A stretch of 64,000 nucleotides of DNA, taken from NCBI GenBank assembly GCA_903885665.1, contig CAISJL010000091.1, positions 1 through 64,000 of the forward strand, in the 5' to 3' direction. The first letter of the stretch is position 1; every line of letters begins with the position of its first letter. Made by a program: the position numbers and the translations under genes. This DNA is from an uncultured beta proteobacterium (GTDB taxonomy: Bacteria > Pseudomonadota > Gammaproteobacteria > Burkholderiales > SG8-41). This document shows, piece by piece, positions 7,695 through 16,752 of the stretch. The notes under the pieces were generated by a model that had not been told where the DNA came from, did no database searches, and was given only the letters and a program-made list of their open reading frames with translations.

Positions 7695-9803
7695 CTAGAC
7701 AGAGGGTTGCTGTTGTGAGGGTGTGGGCTGTTGAGATTGTTCGGGTTGTTGAGTTTGCTGAGCTGGTTGAACTGGTTGAGCTTGATGACCTTGTTGATTT
7801 TGTTGATCTTGTGGAGTTAAGGGGGGTGTCATATCGGCGGCCATCGCGTATTGATTGCGGCCTAAGAGTTTGGCTTGATACATCGCGGCATCGGCATGCT
7901 TGAGTAATAGGCTGGCGCTATCGGCGTGCTCGGGGTAACTGGCAATGCCGATACTACCGCTGACTTGGGTGGTGCCGGCTTGTAGTAGTATGGGTTCGTT
8001 GATGATAGTGAGTAGCTTCTGCGCTAGCTTGGTCATGCCATCTGGGAAGCGAGTATGTTCGAGCATGATAATAAACTCGTCACCACCAACGCGCGCCACT
8101 AAGTCGGATTCGCGCAAATTATTGCGGATGCGTTTGGCAACATGAACGAGCAACTCGTCACCTGCGGGATGTCCAAAGGTATCGTTGACTTGTTTGAACC
8201 CGTCAAGGTCGATGACGAGCAAGACGACACTAAATCCAGTGCGCCTAGCCCGTAGGATCGCTCGTGTCATATGCTCATTGAGATAGAGCCGGTTGGCTAA
8301 CCCAGTCAGCGGGTCGTGGCGCACTAGGTGTTCTAACTCGCGCTCTTTGTTGCGCAGTTCTTGGTTAGCTTCTTCGAGACGTAGGGTGCGCTCGGTGACG
8401 CGTTGCTCTAGTTCTTGCTCGTTGCTACGCAGGGCTTCGACTACGCGCGCATTAGCGGTCAACGCAGCCTCAGTGGCTTGGTCTTTTTCTTGGCGCATGA
8501 TGTTGATGCGGTCGGCTAGTGCAAAAGACAACAGTAGCAACTCGAGGGCAGAGCCAATTTGCATGGTGTTGAGCGTTAACCAGTTGGTGGGCAAGATGTT
8601 AAAGTTACGCATACAAAACACCACTACACCTAAGATAAACAATGACCATGCAATGAGAAAATAACGCGCACCTAAGTGGCCGCTTCGCATGCAATAGTAG
8701 CCCGCAGTGATTGCTACGATTGAACTAATGATGCCCATCGCCGACATTAACGCCGCCACATAAAAGTAGGGCATGATTAATGGCCCGATACTAGCAATAG
8801 CAAAGATACCAATCGTCGCTAAGAGCATACGGTCAATCGTGGGGGAGTAGAGGCGTGTTTGTAAAAATGTGCGGGTGAAGATGCAACTAAAAACACCCGT
8901 TAAGGCTAGGCAGGTGAGGACGGCGATATTGCCAAAGGCAGGGTATTCCGACCATAAAAACTGATTGGACAGACCATTCCACGCAGATTGGCCCAGCGCC
9001 ATAGAGACCGTATATCCGACGTGCGCTAAAAAGCTGTATTCACGGGTGCTAAAAAATAGGAGCAAGTTATAGAGGCTTAAGGCAAGCAGCATGCCGTAGT
9101 AGATGCTGAGTTGACCGTAGGTGATTTGGTTGTGTTTAGAGAAGGCTTCAGATTGCCATAAATGAACCGGCAAGGTGATATTGCCGTCAGATTTGACACG
9201 GATATAAATTACCGGTTCGGTATTGGGTTCGAGTTGTATTGGAAATACAAAGAAGCGATGCGGGTAGTAGCGCGCAGAAAAGGGCAATAAGTCGCCACCA
9301 ATAAAGTTGGTGAAACTACCATCAGCTTTGGGCACGTATAGCTCGATGCGGTCGATGGTGCTATAGGCGACTTCAAGTAGCCATTGATTGGGCGCCTTAG
9401 GGTCAATTTTTAAGGGAAGCTTAAACCACCACGCCGAGCGGGTGTAACCTAATCCGACATCGTCACTGTGATTTTGAATTGCAGTCTGCCAAGGTAGCGC
9501 AGCTGTGGGATTGAGTACATTAGCAAATTCAAGCCGTTGACTGGCGTCTTCGATCATTTGCAGGGCTTGACCTGCATTGTAATGGGCAGTGTGAGCGTCA
9601 ACGACTAGGCGCTGGCTTTGTGCGATAGCGACAGGACTGGCAAAGCTGCTACATAAAAATAAAGATAAAAATAACAATAAACACAAACGAAAACATAAAC
9701 AAAGACTTGAATATAAACGGCGGCATAAGCATAGCCGCAATAGACCTTGTTTCATCCATTGCCATGGTTTAGATCGATAGTCGTTATCGTGTTCAATAAC
9801 CAT
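7695..9803 (-). CDS. membrane diguanylate cyclase with 7TMR-DISM sensor
   Basis: This protein makes cyclic di-GMP from two GTP at the inner membrane in response to an extracytoplasmic signal. It has a hydrophobic N-terminal signal region (about 20-60), a periplasmic 7TMR-DISMED2-like beta domain (about 65-220), seven hydrophobic segments (about 230-430), a coiled coil (435-495), and a GGDEF domain beginning [11 protein letters not shown] (495-505). The active-site motif GGDEF at 573-577 is intact and the inhibitory I-site RESD lies five residues before it (564-567), so product inhibition is expected. The last 40 residues are an unusual glutamine/proline-rich tail coded by repetitive DNA. The start lies one base after the glnS stop, so it is cotranscribed with glnS. 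A later start at residue 17 is possible. Confidence 0.9.
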   Translation of the reverse strand: MVIEHDNDYRSKPWQWMKQGLLRLCLCRRLYSSLCLCFRLCLLLFLSLFLCSSFASPVAIAQSQRLVVDAHTAHYNAGQALQMIEDASQRLEFANVLNPTAALPWQTAIQNHSDDVGLGYTRSAWWFKLPLKIDPKAPNQWLLEVAYSTIDRIELYVPKADGSFTNFIGGDLLPFSARYYPHRFFVFPIQLEPNTEPVIYIRVKSDGNITLPVHLWQSEAFSKHNQITYGQLSIYYGMLLALSLYNLLLFFSTREYSFLAHVGYTVSMALGQSAWNGLSNQFLWSEYPAFGNIAVLTCLALTGVFSCIFTRTFLQTRLYSPTIDRMLLATIGIFAIASIGPLIMPYFYVAALMSAMGIISSIVAITAGYYCMRSGHLGARYFLIAWSLFILGVVVFCMRNFNILPTNWLTLNTMQIGSALELLLLSFALADRINIMRQEKDQATEAALTANARVVEALRSNEQELEQRVTERTLRLEEANQELRNKERELEHLVRHDPLTGLANRLYLNEHMTRAILRARRTGFSVVLLVIDLDGFKQVNDTFGHPAGDELLVHVAKRIRNNLRESDLVARVGGDEFIIMLEHTRFPDGMTKLAQKLLTIINEPILLQAGTTQVSGSIGIASYPEHADSASLLLKHADAAMYQAKLLGRNQYAMAADMTPPLTPQDQQNQQGHQAQPVQPAQQTQQPEQSQQPTPSQQQPSV

Positions 9804-9804
9804 G

Positions 9805-11571
9805 TTATTTTGACCAAGAGTCGCGCAGTGTCACCGTCCGGTTGAATACTGGGGCGGTGGGTTTGGAGTCTTGAAGGTCGGCGACAAAATAGCCGTGACG
9901 TTCGAACTGCACACAAGTGTCAGGTGCCAGCGTCGTTAGGCTGGATTCAATTTGTGCTTGAATGATGGTGCGGGCATTGGGGTTAATGTCGAGTAAGAAA
10001 TCACGATCGCCTGCGCCGGGGTGGTCGGTAGTAAACAAGCGGTCATAGAGCCGCACTTCAGCAGTAATAGCGTGCTGTGTGCTCAGCCAATGAATATTGC
10101 CTTTAACTTTAATGGGTTCGGCATCAACTGCACCAGATTTGGTGTTGGGCAAGTAATTGCAGTGCACGGTATGGATGCGACCTGTGGCATCTTTCTCGCA
10201 ACCCGTGCATTCAACAACATAGCCGTAGCGTAGGCGCACGCGATTGCCGGGGAATAATCGGAAGTAGCCTTTGGCGGGGACTTCTTGGAAGTCTTCACGT
10301 TCAATCCACAGCGCTCGGGTAAGCGGCACTATACGTTTGCCGAGTTCGGGCTGTTGTGGGTGGTTGGGCGCCAAGCAGTCTTCTTGTTGGGATTCTGGAT
10401 AGTTATCAATGACTAAGCGCAGTGGATCGAGCACGCCAATCCGCCGCTCGGCGTGGGTATTGAGATGCTCACGCATGCAGTCTTCAAGAATACTGTAGTC
10501 GATCCATGCATCCGCTTTGGCCACGCCAATGCGCTCGGCAAACAAGCGTAAGCCCGCGGCTGGATAGCCGCGCCGGCGCGCACCTGCAAGCGTGGGGAGG
10601 CGAGGATCGTCCCAGCCATCGACATGTCCTTCTTCGACCAGTTGGATGAGTTTGCGTTTGGACAGCACGACGTGGCTTAAGTTGAGGCGCGCAAATTCAA
10701 TTTGTTGGGGAAGCGGTGCGGCGAGTAGTCCGCCAGTGGCTAAGTTGCTGAGTAACCAATCATAAAAGGGCCGTTGATCTGCAAACTCTAGGGTGCATAT
10801 CGAGTGGGTAATCCGCTCTAGCGCATCTTCGATCGGATGGGCATAGGTATACATGGGGTAGATACACCATGTGTCTCCCGTGCGGTGGTGGGTGGCGCGA
10901 CGAATTCGGTAGAGGGTAGGGTCACGCAGATTGATATTGGGGGAGGCCATGTCAATTTTGGCCCGTAAGACCATAGCACCATCGGCAAACTGTCCGGCCC
11001 GCATAGCCCGAAATTGCGCTAAAGATTCGCTGCTAGGCCGGTTGCGCCATGGGCTAGCGTGACCGGCTTGGGTGAGAGTGCCGCGATTCGCGCGCATCTC
11101 CTCGGCGCTTTGCTCATCGACATAGGCGAGATCAGCACTGATAAGGTATTCGGCAGCGCTATACATGAAGTCAAAATAGTTGCTGGCAAAGTAGAGGTGT
11201 TGGCGCCAATCAAAACCTAACCACTGCACTACGTCCTCAATCGAGTCAACGTATTGTTGTTCTTCTTTTTCAGGGTTGGTGTCGTCAAAGCGCAGATGGC
11301 AAGCGCCGTTATAGTGTTGGGCAAGGCCAAAGTTGAGACAAATAGATTTTGCATGTCCGAGATGCAAATAGCCATTGGGCTCGGGTGGGAAGCGGGTGCG
11401 AATCGCAGCCGGATCAGCACTGGCGTTGGCATGTAGCGCTGCCGCCCCAGGCTGCCCAGCCCAACCCCGGCCTTGAAACCTACCGGCAGCCAGATCGGCT
11501 TCGATGTGGCTGCGGATAAAGTTAGAGGTGGAGGCGGCTTGGGTATGGTCGGGCTTGGCGGAGTTGCTCAT
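9805..11571 (-). CDS. glnS: glutaminyl-tRNA synthetase
   Basis: A cytoplasmic class I aminoacyl-tRNA synthetase charging tRNA-Gln with glutamine. The Rossmann catalytic motif HLGH is at 70-73 within PPEPNGYLHLGHAKSI; the KMSKS-equivalent LSKRKL is at 303-308; and the tRNA-acceptor motif LEFADQRPFYDWLL follows residue 260. The C-terminal beta-barrel anticodon-binding domains fill the rest. At 588 residues it is slightly longer than E. coli GlnRS (554), mainly from an N-terminal extension of about 30 residues with an Ala/Gly-rich stretch. The discriminating sequence is GlnRS rather than GluRS. It heads a two-gene transcript with the downstream diguanylate cyclase. Confidence 0.96.
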   Translation of the reverse strand: MSNSAKPDHTQAASTSNFIRSHIEADLAAGRFQGRGWAGQPGAAALHANASADPAAIRTRFPPEPNGYLHLGHAKSICLNFGLAQHYNGACHLRFDDTNPEKEEQQYVDSIEDVVQWLGFDWRQHLYFASNYFDFMYSAAEYLISADLAYVDEQSAEEMRANRGTLTQAGHASPWRNRPSSESLAQFRAMRAGQFADGAMVLRAKIDMASPNINLRDPTLYRIRRATHHRTGDTWCIYPMYTYAHPIEDALERITHSICTLEFADQRPFYDWLLSNLATGGLLAAPLPQQIEFARLNLSHVVLSKRKLIQLVEEGHVDGWDDPRLPTLAGARRRGYPAAGLRLFAERIGVAKADAWIDYSILEDCMREHLNTHAERRIGVLDPLRLVIDNYPESQQEDCLAPNHPQQPELGKRIVPLTRALWIEREDFQEVPAKGYFRLFPGNRVRLRYGYVVECTGCEKDATGRIHTVHCNYLPNTKSGAVDAEPIKVKGNIHWLSTQHAITAEVRLYDRLFTTDHPGAGDRDFLLDINPNARTIIQAQIESSLTTLAPDTCVQFERHGYFVADLQDSKPTAPVFNRTVTLRDSWSK

Positions 11572-11635
11572 GCGGGTGGCAGTTTAGTTGATAAAACAGC
11601 ATTTTAACGCGAGCGGGTACGCACTCGGGAGTGAT

Positions 11636-12349
11636 TTAGGCGCTTGATTGCAGATATTGTGTGGGTAGCGCGCGCTCTACTGCTCGACCATCGCGGCGGG
11701 TGAGTCGCCAGCCGCGTGCGCCGCGCCGCTGACTGATGACATGGGCTAATTCAGTGTCGATAAAATGCAAGCCCACGCCGTCGTCAGCGGCGTAGCCATT
11801 GCCGACCTTGCCGCTAGCGATAAAACGTCGGTAGCTGGGGCGGCGTTCGATTTCACTGTCGTAATGCGGGCAATTGCTAGCAGGTAAGAAACCAAGACCA
11901 TCAAGGGCGGTGAGCGAACCGGCGATAGAGTCGGTGATCCCTTGTTCAAACCAGCAGATCGCCCCTGCGCTCCAGCCGCCAAGCACGATGCCGACGTCCC
12001 AGGCTTGGCGAAGGTATTGGTCAATGCCCCACTCACGCCATACCGCCAACAGGCTGCGGGTGTTACCACCACCGACAAGAATGGCGTCTTGTTCGAGCAC
12101 GAAGCTGGCGAGGTCGCGTGGAGTACGGGCAAAAAGTGGCAAGTGTGTGGGCCGGCAGGTCAGGCCGCTGACGCCGGCGTAGAAGCGCAGGCGCCCGGCA
12201 TCAGCGTCACCGTGGGCGGCACCGATAAAGCACACGCGTGGATTGCGGCGTCCCGTTTGTTTTAGAAAATATCTGATTAATAAGGGATTGTCTTGGTCTT
12301 GTGGGAATGCGCCACCACCGATTGCAATGATTTGTCTGGGTTTAGCCAT
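11636..12349 (-). CDS. peptidase E-like protein (S51 family)
   Basis: A 237-residue cytoplasmic protein of the S51 family, a glutamine-amidotransferase-like fold that includes aspartyl dipeptidase (peptidase E) and cyanophycinase. The nucleophilic serine lies in GGWSAGAICWF (about 124-134), after a glycine-rich VGGGNT strand near 93-98. A histidine in NCPHYDSE (about 159-166) fits the rest of the active site. It begins IAIGGGAF as relatives do. The gene is convergent with nothing; it runs in the same direction as the Bug protein upstream and starts six bases after that gene's stop. Substrate unknown; alpha-aspartyl dipeptides are the family default. Confidence 0.8.
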   Translation of the reverse strand: MAKPRQIIAIGGGAFPQDQDNPLLIRYFLKQTGRRNPRVCFIGAAHGDADAGRLRFYAGVSGLTCRPTHLPLFARTPRDLASFVLEQDAILVGGGNTRSLLAVWREWGIDQYLRQAWDVGIVLGGWSAGAICWFEQGITDSIAGSLTALDGLGFLPASNCPHYDSEIERRPSYRRFIASGKVGNGYAADDGVGLHFIDTELAHVISQRRGARGWRLTRRDGRAVERALPTQYLQSSA

Positions 12350-12355
12350 GGTCGC

Positions 12356-13357
12356 TTAGCTATCGAGTCTAAAGCCAGTGGCTTTGATGAGTTTGGCCCA
12401 ACGCTCTTTTTCAGCGGCTAGCCATTTGCCCATTTCTGCTGGCGTATTGCCATTGGGTTCAGCGCCCTGAGTGGATAATTTCTCTTTAATATCAGGTAGA
12501 TGGAGAATTCTGGCGATTTCAGTTTGGAGTTTTGCCACAATCTCAGGTGGGGTTTTGGCGGGGGCTAAGACGCCTTGCCAGGAGCCAGTTACAAACCCTT
12601 CGAGGCCAGGGGTTTCGGCGACAACCGGAATATTCGGCAGGGTGGGGAAGCGTTTTTCACTGGAAACCGCTAGCAGTTTGAGGCGGCCACTGGTGATGTG
12701 GGGGTAGGTTGCTAACATGCCGTTAAACAGCAGATCAGAGTCGCCGGTGGTGACGGTGAGTATGGATTGGGAACCACCTTTGGTGGGGATGTAGGTCCAT
12801 TTAATGCCAGTGCGATATGCAAACATTAAGCCAGCCATATGGGGGGCGCCGCCCAAGCCGGTAGCGTAGTTCAGTTTACCCGGGCGAGATTTGGCAATAT
12901 TGATGAGTTCTTGGGTGGTTTTAGCTGGCACGCTGGGGTGGGTAGCCAGTAAGTGTGGTGAGTAGGACACGACGGTGACCGGCGCGAAGTCTTTCAAAAT
13001 ATCAAAGGGCAGTTTAGTAAATAGGCTTGGGCTGATCGCAAAGTTGCCTACATCCATGAGCATGATGGTGTAGCCATCGGGGGTGGCGCGAGTCATGGCT
13101 TCGGCGCCGATGTTGCCATTGGCACCGGGCCGATTATCTGGCAGTACTTGCTGACCCCACGTTTCGGTGAGTTTGGCGCCAATCACGCGGGTGAGGATGT
13201 CAGAGGTGCCGCCCGCTGGAAACGGCACGATCACGCGAATGGGTTTGTTTGGGTAAGTTTGCGCCAAACTGTGGGTGTTTAAGCTCAACCCCAAAAGCGC
13301 GCATAGCACTATACCTATGGATGCTAGTTGTATTTGTTGTAGTTGTTGTATTTGCAT
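12356..13357 (-). CDS. Bug/TctC-family tripartite tricarboxylate transporter substrate-binding protein
   Basis: A periplasmic extracytoplasmic receptor of the Bug family, greatly expanded in Burkholderiales. These proteins capture carboxylates and similar small ligands for TctAB-type transporters or signalling. Residues 1-33 are a signal peptide ending at HSLAQ. The mature protein opens with YPNKPIRVIVPFPAGGTSD, the family hallmark, followed by the DNRPGANGNIGAE segment (about 78-90) and ATPDGYTIML. No tctA or tctB gene is nearby, which is usual for orphan Bug genes, so the ligand is unknown. The start has an upstream GAGG-type ribosome-binding site. It shares a strand with the S51 peptidase. 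Confidence 0.92.
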   Translation of the reverse strand: MQIQQLQQIQLASIGIVLCALLGLSLNTHSLAQTYPNKPIRVIVPFPAGGTSDILTRVIGAKLTETWGQQVLPDNRPGANGNIGAEAMTRATPDGYTIMLMDVGNFAISPSLFTKLPFDILKDFAPVTVVSYSPHLLATHPSVPAKTTQELINIAKSRPGKLNYATGLGGAPHMAGLMFAYRTGIKWTYIPTKGGSQSILTVTTGDSDLLFNGMLATYPHITSGRLKLLAVSSEKRFPTLPNIPVVAETPGLEGFVTGSWQGVLAPAKTPPEIVAKLQTEIARILHLPDIKEKLSTQGAEPNGNTPAEMGKWLAAEKERWAKLIKATGFRLDS

Positions 13358-13432
13358 GGATGACCTCCTCAGGTTATAGGCGCTATCATAGCAATCTTCG
13401 CTGATATCACCAAAGTGATCGAGAGTCTTTTT

Positions 13433-14404
13433 ATGATGAAGTCCAATGCGTTTCAGGTGTTACGACACCTTGCGGATGGCGCTGTCCATTCGGGCCAGGC
13501 CATTGCTGCCGATCTCGGGCTAACGCGCAGTGCAGTTTGGTATGCCATTCAAGACATTGAGGTCGCTGGTTTTGTCCTCACTAAAGTGCGGGGTCGGGGT
13601 TATGGTTTGAGCGAGCCCTTGTCGCTGTTGGATCAACCGCGGCTGCAGGGTTTTTTCGCCAACTCAGCGCTGGACTTGAGCGTGTGTGAGGTGGTGGGTT
13701 CGACCAATACGGAATTGTTGGCACGCGCAGCCGTAGGGGCGCCTTCGGGTTCGGTATTAGCGGCAGAATTGCAGACTGCAGGGCGAGGCCGCAGTGGGCG
13801 TGTGTGGCATAGTCGAGTGGGTGATGCGCTGACGTTTTCGGTGCTTTGGCGGTTTACCCAAGGTGCCCGCGAGTTGGCGGGCTTGAGTTTGGCGGTGGGT
13901 CTCGCGTTGGCGCGTGCCTTCACTCGAATGGGGGCACCCGTGCAACTAAAGTGGCCTAATGATGTGGTGGTGGGACCGGCCAAGCTTGCTGGGATTTTGA
14001 TTGAGATGCAAGGCGATATGTTAGGGCCGAGTGCGGTAGTCATGGGTATTGGGATTAACGTGCGCGGTGCAAGTGCGGTGCAAGCCTTGGTGGACCAGCC
14101 AATTATGGATTTACAAACGCTGACCGGGCAGATCGTTGATCGCAATGATTTGCTGGTCGTGGTGTTGCAAGAATTGGAGACGGTATTAATGACTTTTAGT
14201 CAGATTGGTTTTAGCGGCTTGCAGCATGAATGGCAAGCGCGCCATGCGTATCAAGATCAAACGGTGGTGCTCACATTACCCGATGGTCAGCGGCTGGAGG
14301 GCGTGGCGCGCGGTGTGGCTGAGGATGGTGTGTTGTTGTTAGAGACCGCCCAAGGTATCCGTCGTTTTCATAGCGCCGAAGTGAGTTTGAGAGGGTTGGT
14401 CTGA
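13433..14404 (+). CDS. birA: biotin--protein ligase / biotin operon repressor BirA
   Basis: It activates biotin as biotinyl-AMP and attaches it to the carboxyl carrier protein of acetyl-CoA carboxylase. An N-terminal winged helix (about 1-60) suggests it also represses transcription as in the bifunctional BirA type. The biotin-binding motif GRGRSGRVWHS is at about 117-127 and KWPND near 173-177; a small C-terminal SH3-like domain follows. The open frame reaches GTG 13415, but ATG 13433 is preferred because a GAGAG sequence precedes it at suitable distance and the upstream GTG has none. The stop overlaps the coaX start (TGATG), so the two are translationally coupled. Confidence 0.92.
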   Translation: MMKSNAFQVLRHLADGAVHSGQAIAADLGLTRSAVWYAIQDIEVAGFVLTKVRGRGYGLSEPLSLLDQPRLQGFFANSALDLSVCEVVGSTNTELLARAAVGAPSGSVLAAELQTAGRGRSGRVWHSRVGDALTFSVLWRFTQGARELAGLSLAVGLALARAFTRMGAPVQLKWPNDVVVGPAKLAGILIEMQGDMLGPSAVVMGIGINVRGASAVQALVDQPIMDLQTLTGQIVDRNDLLVVVLQELETVLMTFSQIGFSGLQHEWQARHAYQDQTVVLTLPDGQRLEGVARGVAEDGVLLLETAQGIRRFHSAEVSLRGLV

Positions 14405-15171
14405 TGCGTATTTTAGCCATTGATATGGGTAATACCCGATTAAAGTGGGCTTGTAGTCAGAGGGGTGATCAAAGCGGTGTTTGGTTGCAGCAAGGAGCTA
14501 TTTCCATTCAGGAGTTAGCGGGCTTGACTGCGCAATGGCAAGGCTTGCCGTCGATTGATCAGGTGGTGGTTGCCAATGTAGCGGGTGGTGCGCGGCGCGC
14601 TGAGCTTGCCGGCTATTTAGCGGGCTTTGCCTGCACGCCATGGTGGGTGCAGAGTCAAAACATCCAATGTGGGGTGCGTAATGCGTATCTGGAGCCGAGT
14701 AGTTTAGGGGTCGATCGTTGGGCCGCATTGATTGGCGCGCGCCAGCTGTGTAGGCAGGCGTGTCTGGTGGTGAATGTAGGCACGACTATGACGGTTGATG
14801 CTTTATTGGCCAATGGCGATTTCATTGGCGGGTGTATCGTTCCGGGCCCGCGTTTGATGCGCGATGTATTGGACCGAGATACGGCGCAGTTGAGTGCACG
14901 TGACGGCACATGGCAGGCCTTCCCGACATCGACTGGGGATGCGATTTGGAGTGGTGTGGTGAATGCCTTAGTCGGTGCGGTACAGGTGATGGTGCAGCAG
15001 TTACAGGGGCAATTGGTATCCACTGGGGCGAGCCCTGCAGTGCAGATTGTGTTGGCAGGAGGCGCTGCGTCGTGGGTGCTCGGACCTCTGGAAACGTTGG
15101 CACCGGTAATCGTCTCAGAGCCGTTGGTGCTTTTAGGGTTGACCCAGATGGCTTTTGAAAGAACCAATTAA
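14404..15171 (+). CDS. coaX: type III pantothenate kinase (CoaX/Baf)
   Basis: It phosphorylates pantothenate in the first step of coenzyme A synthesis. The ASKHA-fold motifs are seen: DMGNTRLKW at 7-15 (phosphate 1), LGVDRWAAL at 101-109, and the adenosine/phosphate 2 motif VGTTMTVD at 125-132. A 255-residue length fits. The Bordetella homologue is known as Baf. The start ATG overlaps the birA stop by one base, the order birA-coaX common in Burkholderiales. It converges on rfaE2, leaving only 14 bases between the two stops. Confidence 0.93.
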   Translation: MRILAIDMGNTRLKWACSQRGDQSGVWLQQGAISIQELAGLTAQWQGLPSIDQVVVANVAGGARRAELAGYLAGFACTPWWVQSQNIQCGVRNAYLEPSSLGVDRWAALIGARQLCRQACLVVNVGTTMTVDALLANGDFIGGCIVPGPRLMRDVLDRDTAQLSARDGTWQAFPTSTGDAIWSGVVNALVGAVQVMVQQLQGQLVSTGASPAVQIVLAGGAASWVLGPLETLAPVIVSEPLVLLGLTQMAFERTN

Positions 15172-15185
15172 TTCAAATAGTTATC

Positions 15186-15704
15186 TTATTTCTCGGGTTT
15201 TGCGTCTTGAGCCCTGACGCGTTCTAGCAGGCTGGTGGTCGAGCGTTGGTGGGCAAACGCAATTGATTCCACCCGGCCACCCCAAGCTGTGACGGCATCG
15301 GCACCCACTATGGCGGTAGGTGACCAATCGCCCCCTTTGACGAGGATATCGGGGCGCAGGCTGAGGATTAATTCCAAAGGGGTATCGGCTTCAAACCATG
15401 TGACTAGATCGGCACAGCGCAGGGCGGCAATCACTGCCGTACGGTCGGCTAAGGGGTTGATCGGTCGGTCCGCCCCTTTGCCCAAGCGCCGCGTGGAAGC
15501 GTCGCTGTTGAGTGCAACCACCATGCTCGCCCCTAGAGCGCGTGCTTGGGCCAGATAAGTAACATGACCGCGATGCAGAATGTCAAACACGCCATTGGTA
15601 AAGACTAATGGTCGAGGTAGTTGTTGCACGCGTTCATGTGCAGCAAGAGGGTCGCAAATGTGTTCTTCAAAAGCAGGTGCGGGTTGGGTGCTGATTGCTG
15701 ACAT
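15186..15704 (-). CDS. rfaE2: D-glycero-beta-D-manno-heptose 1-phosphate adenylyltransferase
   Basis: It transfers AMP to heptose 1-phosphate to make ADP-heptose for the lipopolysaccharide inner core. The cytidylyltransferase-fold motif TNGVFDILHRGH (about 36-47) contains the HxGH nucleotide-binding signature, and ISSTxxxR-like residues appear as RSTTSLLERV near the end. At 172 residues it corresponds only to the C-terminal half of E. coli HldE. The kinase half must be separate, as is normal in Burkholderiales. The N-terminal extension of about 30 residues is not conserved to my eye. The gene converges with coaX. Confidence 0.93.
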   Translation of the reverse strand: MSAISTQPAPAFEEHICDPLAAHERVQQLPRPLVFTNGVFDILHRGHVTYLAQARALGASMVVALNSDASTRRLGKGADRPINPLADRTAVIAALRCADLVTWFEADTPLELILSLRPDILVKGGDWSPTAIVGADAVTAWGGRVESIAFAHQRSTTSLLERVRAQDAKPEK

Positions 15705-15803
15705 TGATAATCTCTATGTGGTTCGGTGTAGTGCTGCGCAAGAGATTATAGCGAGGTTTAACCCTAGCGCGCAGGCTTAGGCACTAGGGTATAGGTGTCG
15801 ACT

Positions 15804-16676
15804 TTAGCGGGCTACCGTGGTGCCGATTTGTTTTCGATAGCGGTTTAAGTCACGTACGCTGTCAAAGGTTTCGCCAAACAGCGAGGACAGATTATGCAAG
15901 ATAACGGTGACAACTTTAGATTCCCAGGCTTGATCGAAGCGAATTTGCTGATCAAGCCAATGCTCTAGCCAGTCGGGATTCGGTAGTTTGCTTTGGATGG
16001 TATCTTCGGGGTAGAGCGTTTTATTGACGTGTAGGTTAGTCGGGTGCAGTGGCTTACCACTGCGTCCAGAGCTAGCCATTAATACCCCAACCTTAGCAAA
16101 AGCGCTGCGCGCTTGGTCACCTAAGTTTAGGAGCGCCCGTTTCATGTATTGCAGGTAAGCGCCACCGTGCCGCGCTTCGTCTCGCGAGATCAGTTGGTAG
16201 ATTTGGCGGATAACCGGCTCGGTATGCCACTCCATGGCACATCGATACCAGTGATTGAGACGAATCTCTCCACAAAAATGCATCATCAGGGTTTCGAGTG
16301 CGGGCGCGGGGTCGAAGCTAAAGCGTACGGCGTGTAATTCTGCGGGTGTCGGTGCTAGGTCTGGACGGAAACGATGTAAGTATTCCATCAATACCAAGGC
16401 GTGCTTTTGCTCTTCGTAAAACCATACTGACATAAAGGCCGAGAAATCGCTGTCGTTGACGTTGTCACGCAAGAACATTTCAGTCGCAGGTAGCGCCGCC
16501 CACTCAGTGATGGCATTCATCTTGATGGTTAATGCTTGCTCATCGGTGAGAAGCGCTGGGTTAAAGCTATCCCAAGGGATGTCATCTGCCGAGTTCCAGC
16601 GTATCCGTTCTAAGGATTTAAAAATCTCTGGATAGAGCATGGGTTGTTGGGCACTGGCGGTATTTGAGGTGGGCAT
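15804..16676 (-). CDS. ferritin-like di-iron protein
   Basis: A 290-residue, largely helical protein with two carboxylate/histidine motifs of a ferritin-like di-iron centre. E89-x-x-H92 lies in FYEEQKH, E137 in CGEIRLNH, and E167-x-x-H170 in SRDEARH. Spacing and length resemble acyl-ACP desaturase-like and related oxidase families more than iron-storage ferritin. Substrate unknown. It lies 76 bases downstream of the LitR-type regulator gene on the same strand and may be cotranscribed with it. A link to the lipid-modification cluster on the other side of the regulator is attractive but unproven. Confidence 0.75.
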   Translation of the reverse strand: MPTSNTASAQQPMLYPEIFKSLERIRWNSADDIPWDSFNPALLTDEQALTIKMNAITEWAALPATEMFLRDNVNDSDFSAFMSVWFYEEQKHALVLMEYLHRFRPDLAPTPAELHAVRFSFDPAPALETLMMHFCGEIRLNHWYRCAMEWHTEPVIRQIYQLISRDEARHGGAYLQYMKRALLNLGDQARSAFAKVGVLMASSGRSGKPLHPTNLHVNKTLYPEDTIQSKLPNPDWLEHWLDQQIRFDQAWESKVVTVILHNLSSLFGETFDSVRDLNRYRKQIGTTVAR

Positions 16677-16752
16677 GGTCTGATCCGAAAAAGTATGGAT
16701 TGTATTGAATTATATGAGGAGAATTGTGACAGGTATGTGATTTATTGAGCAA

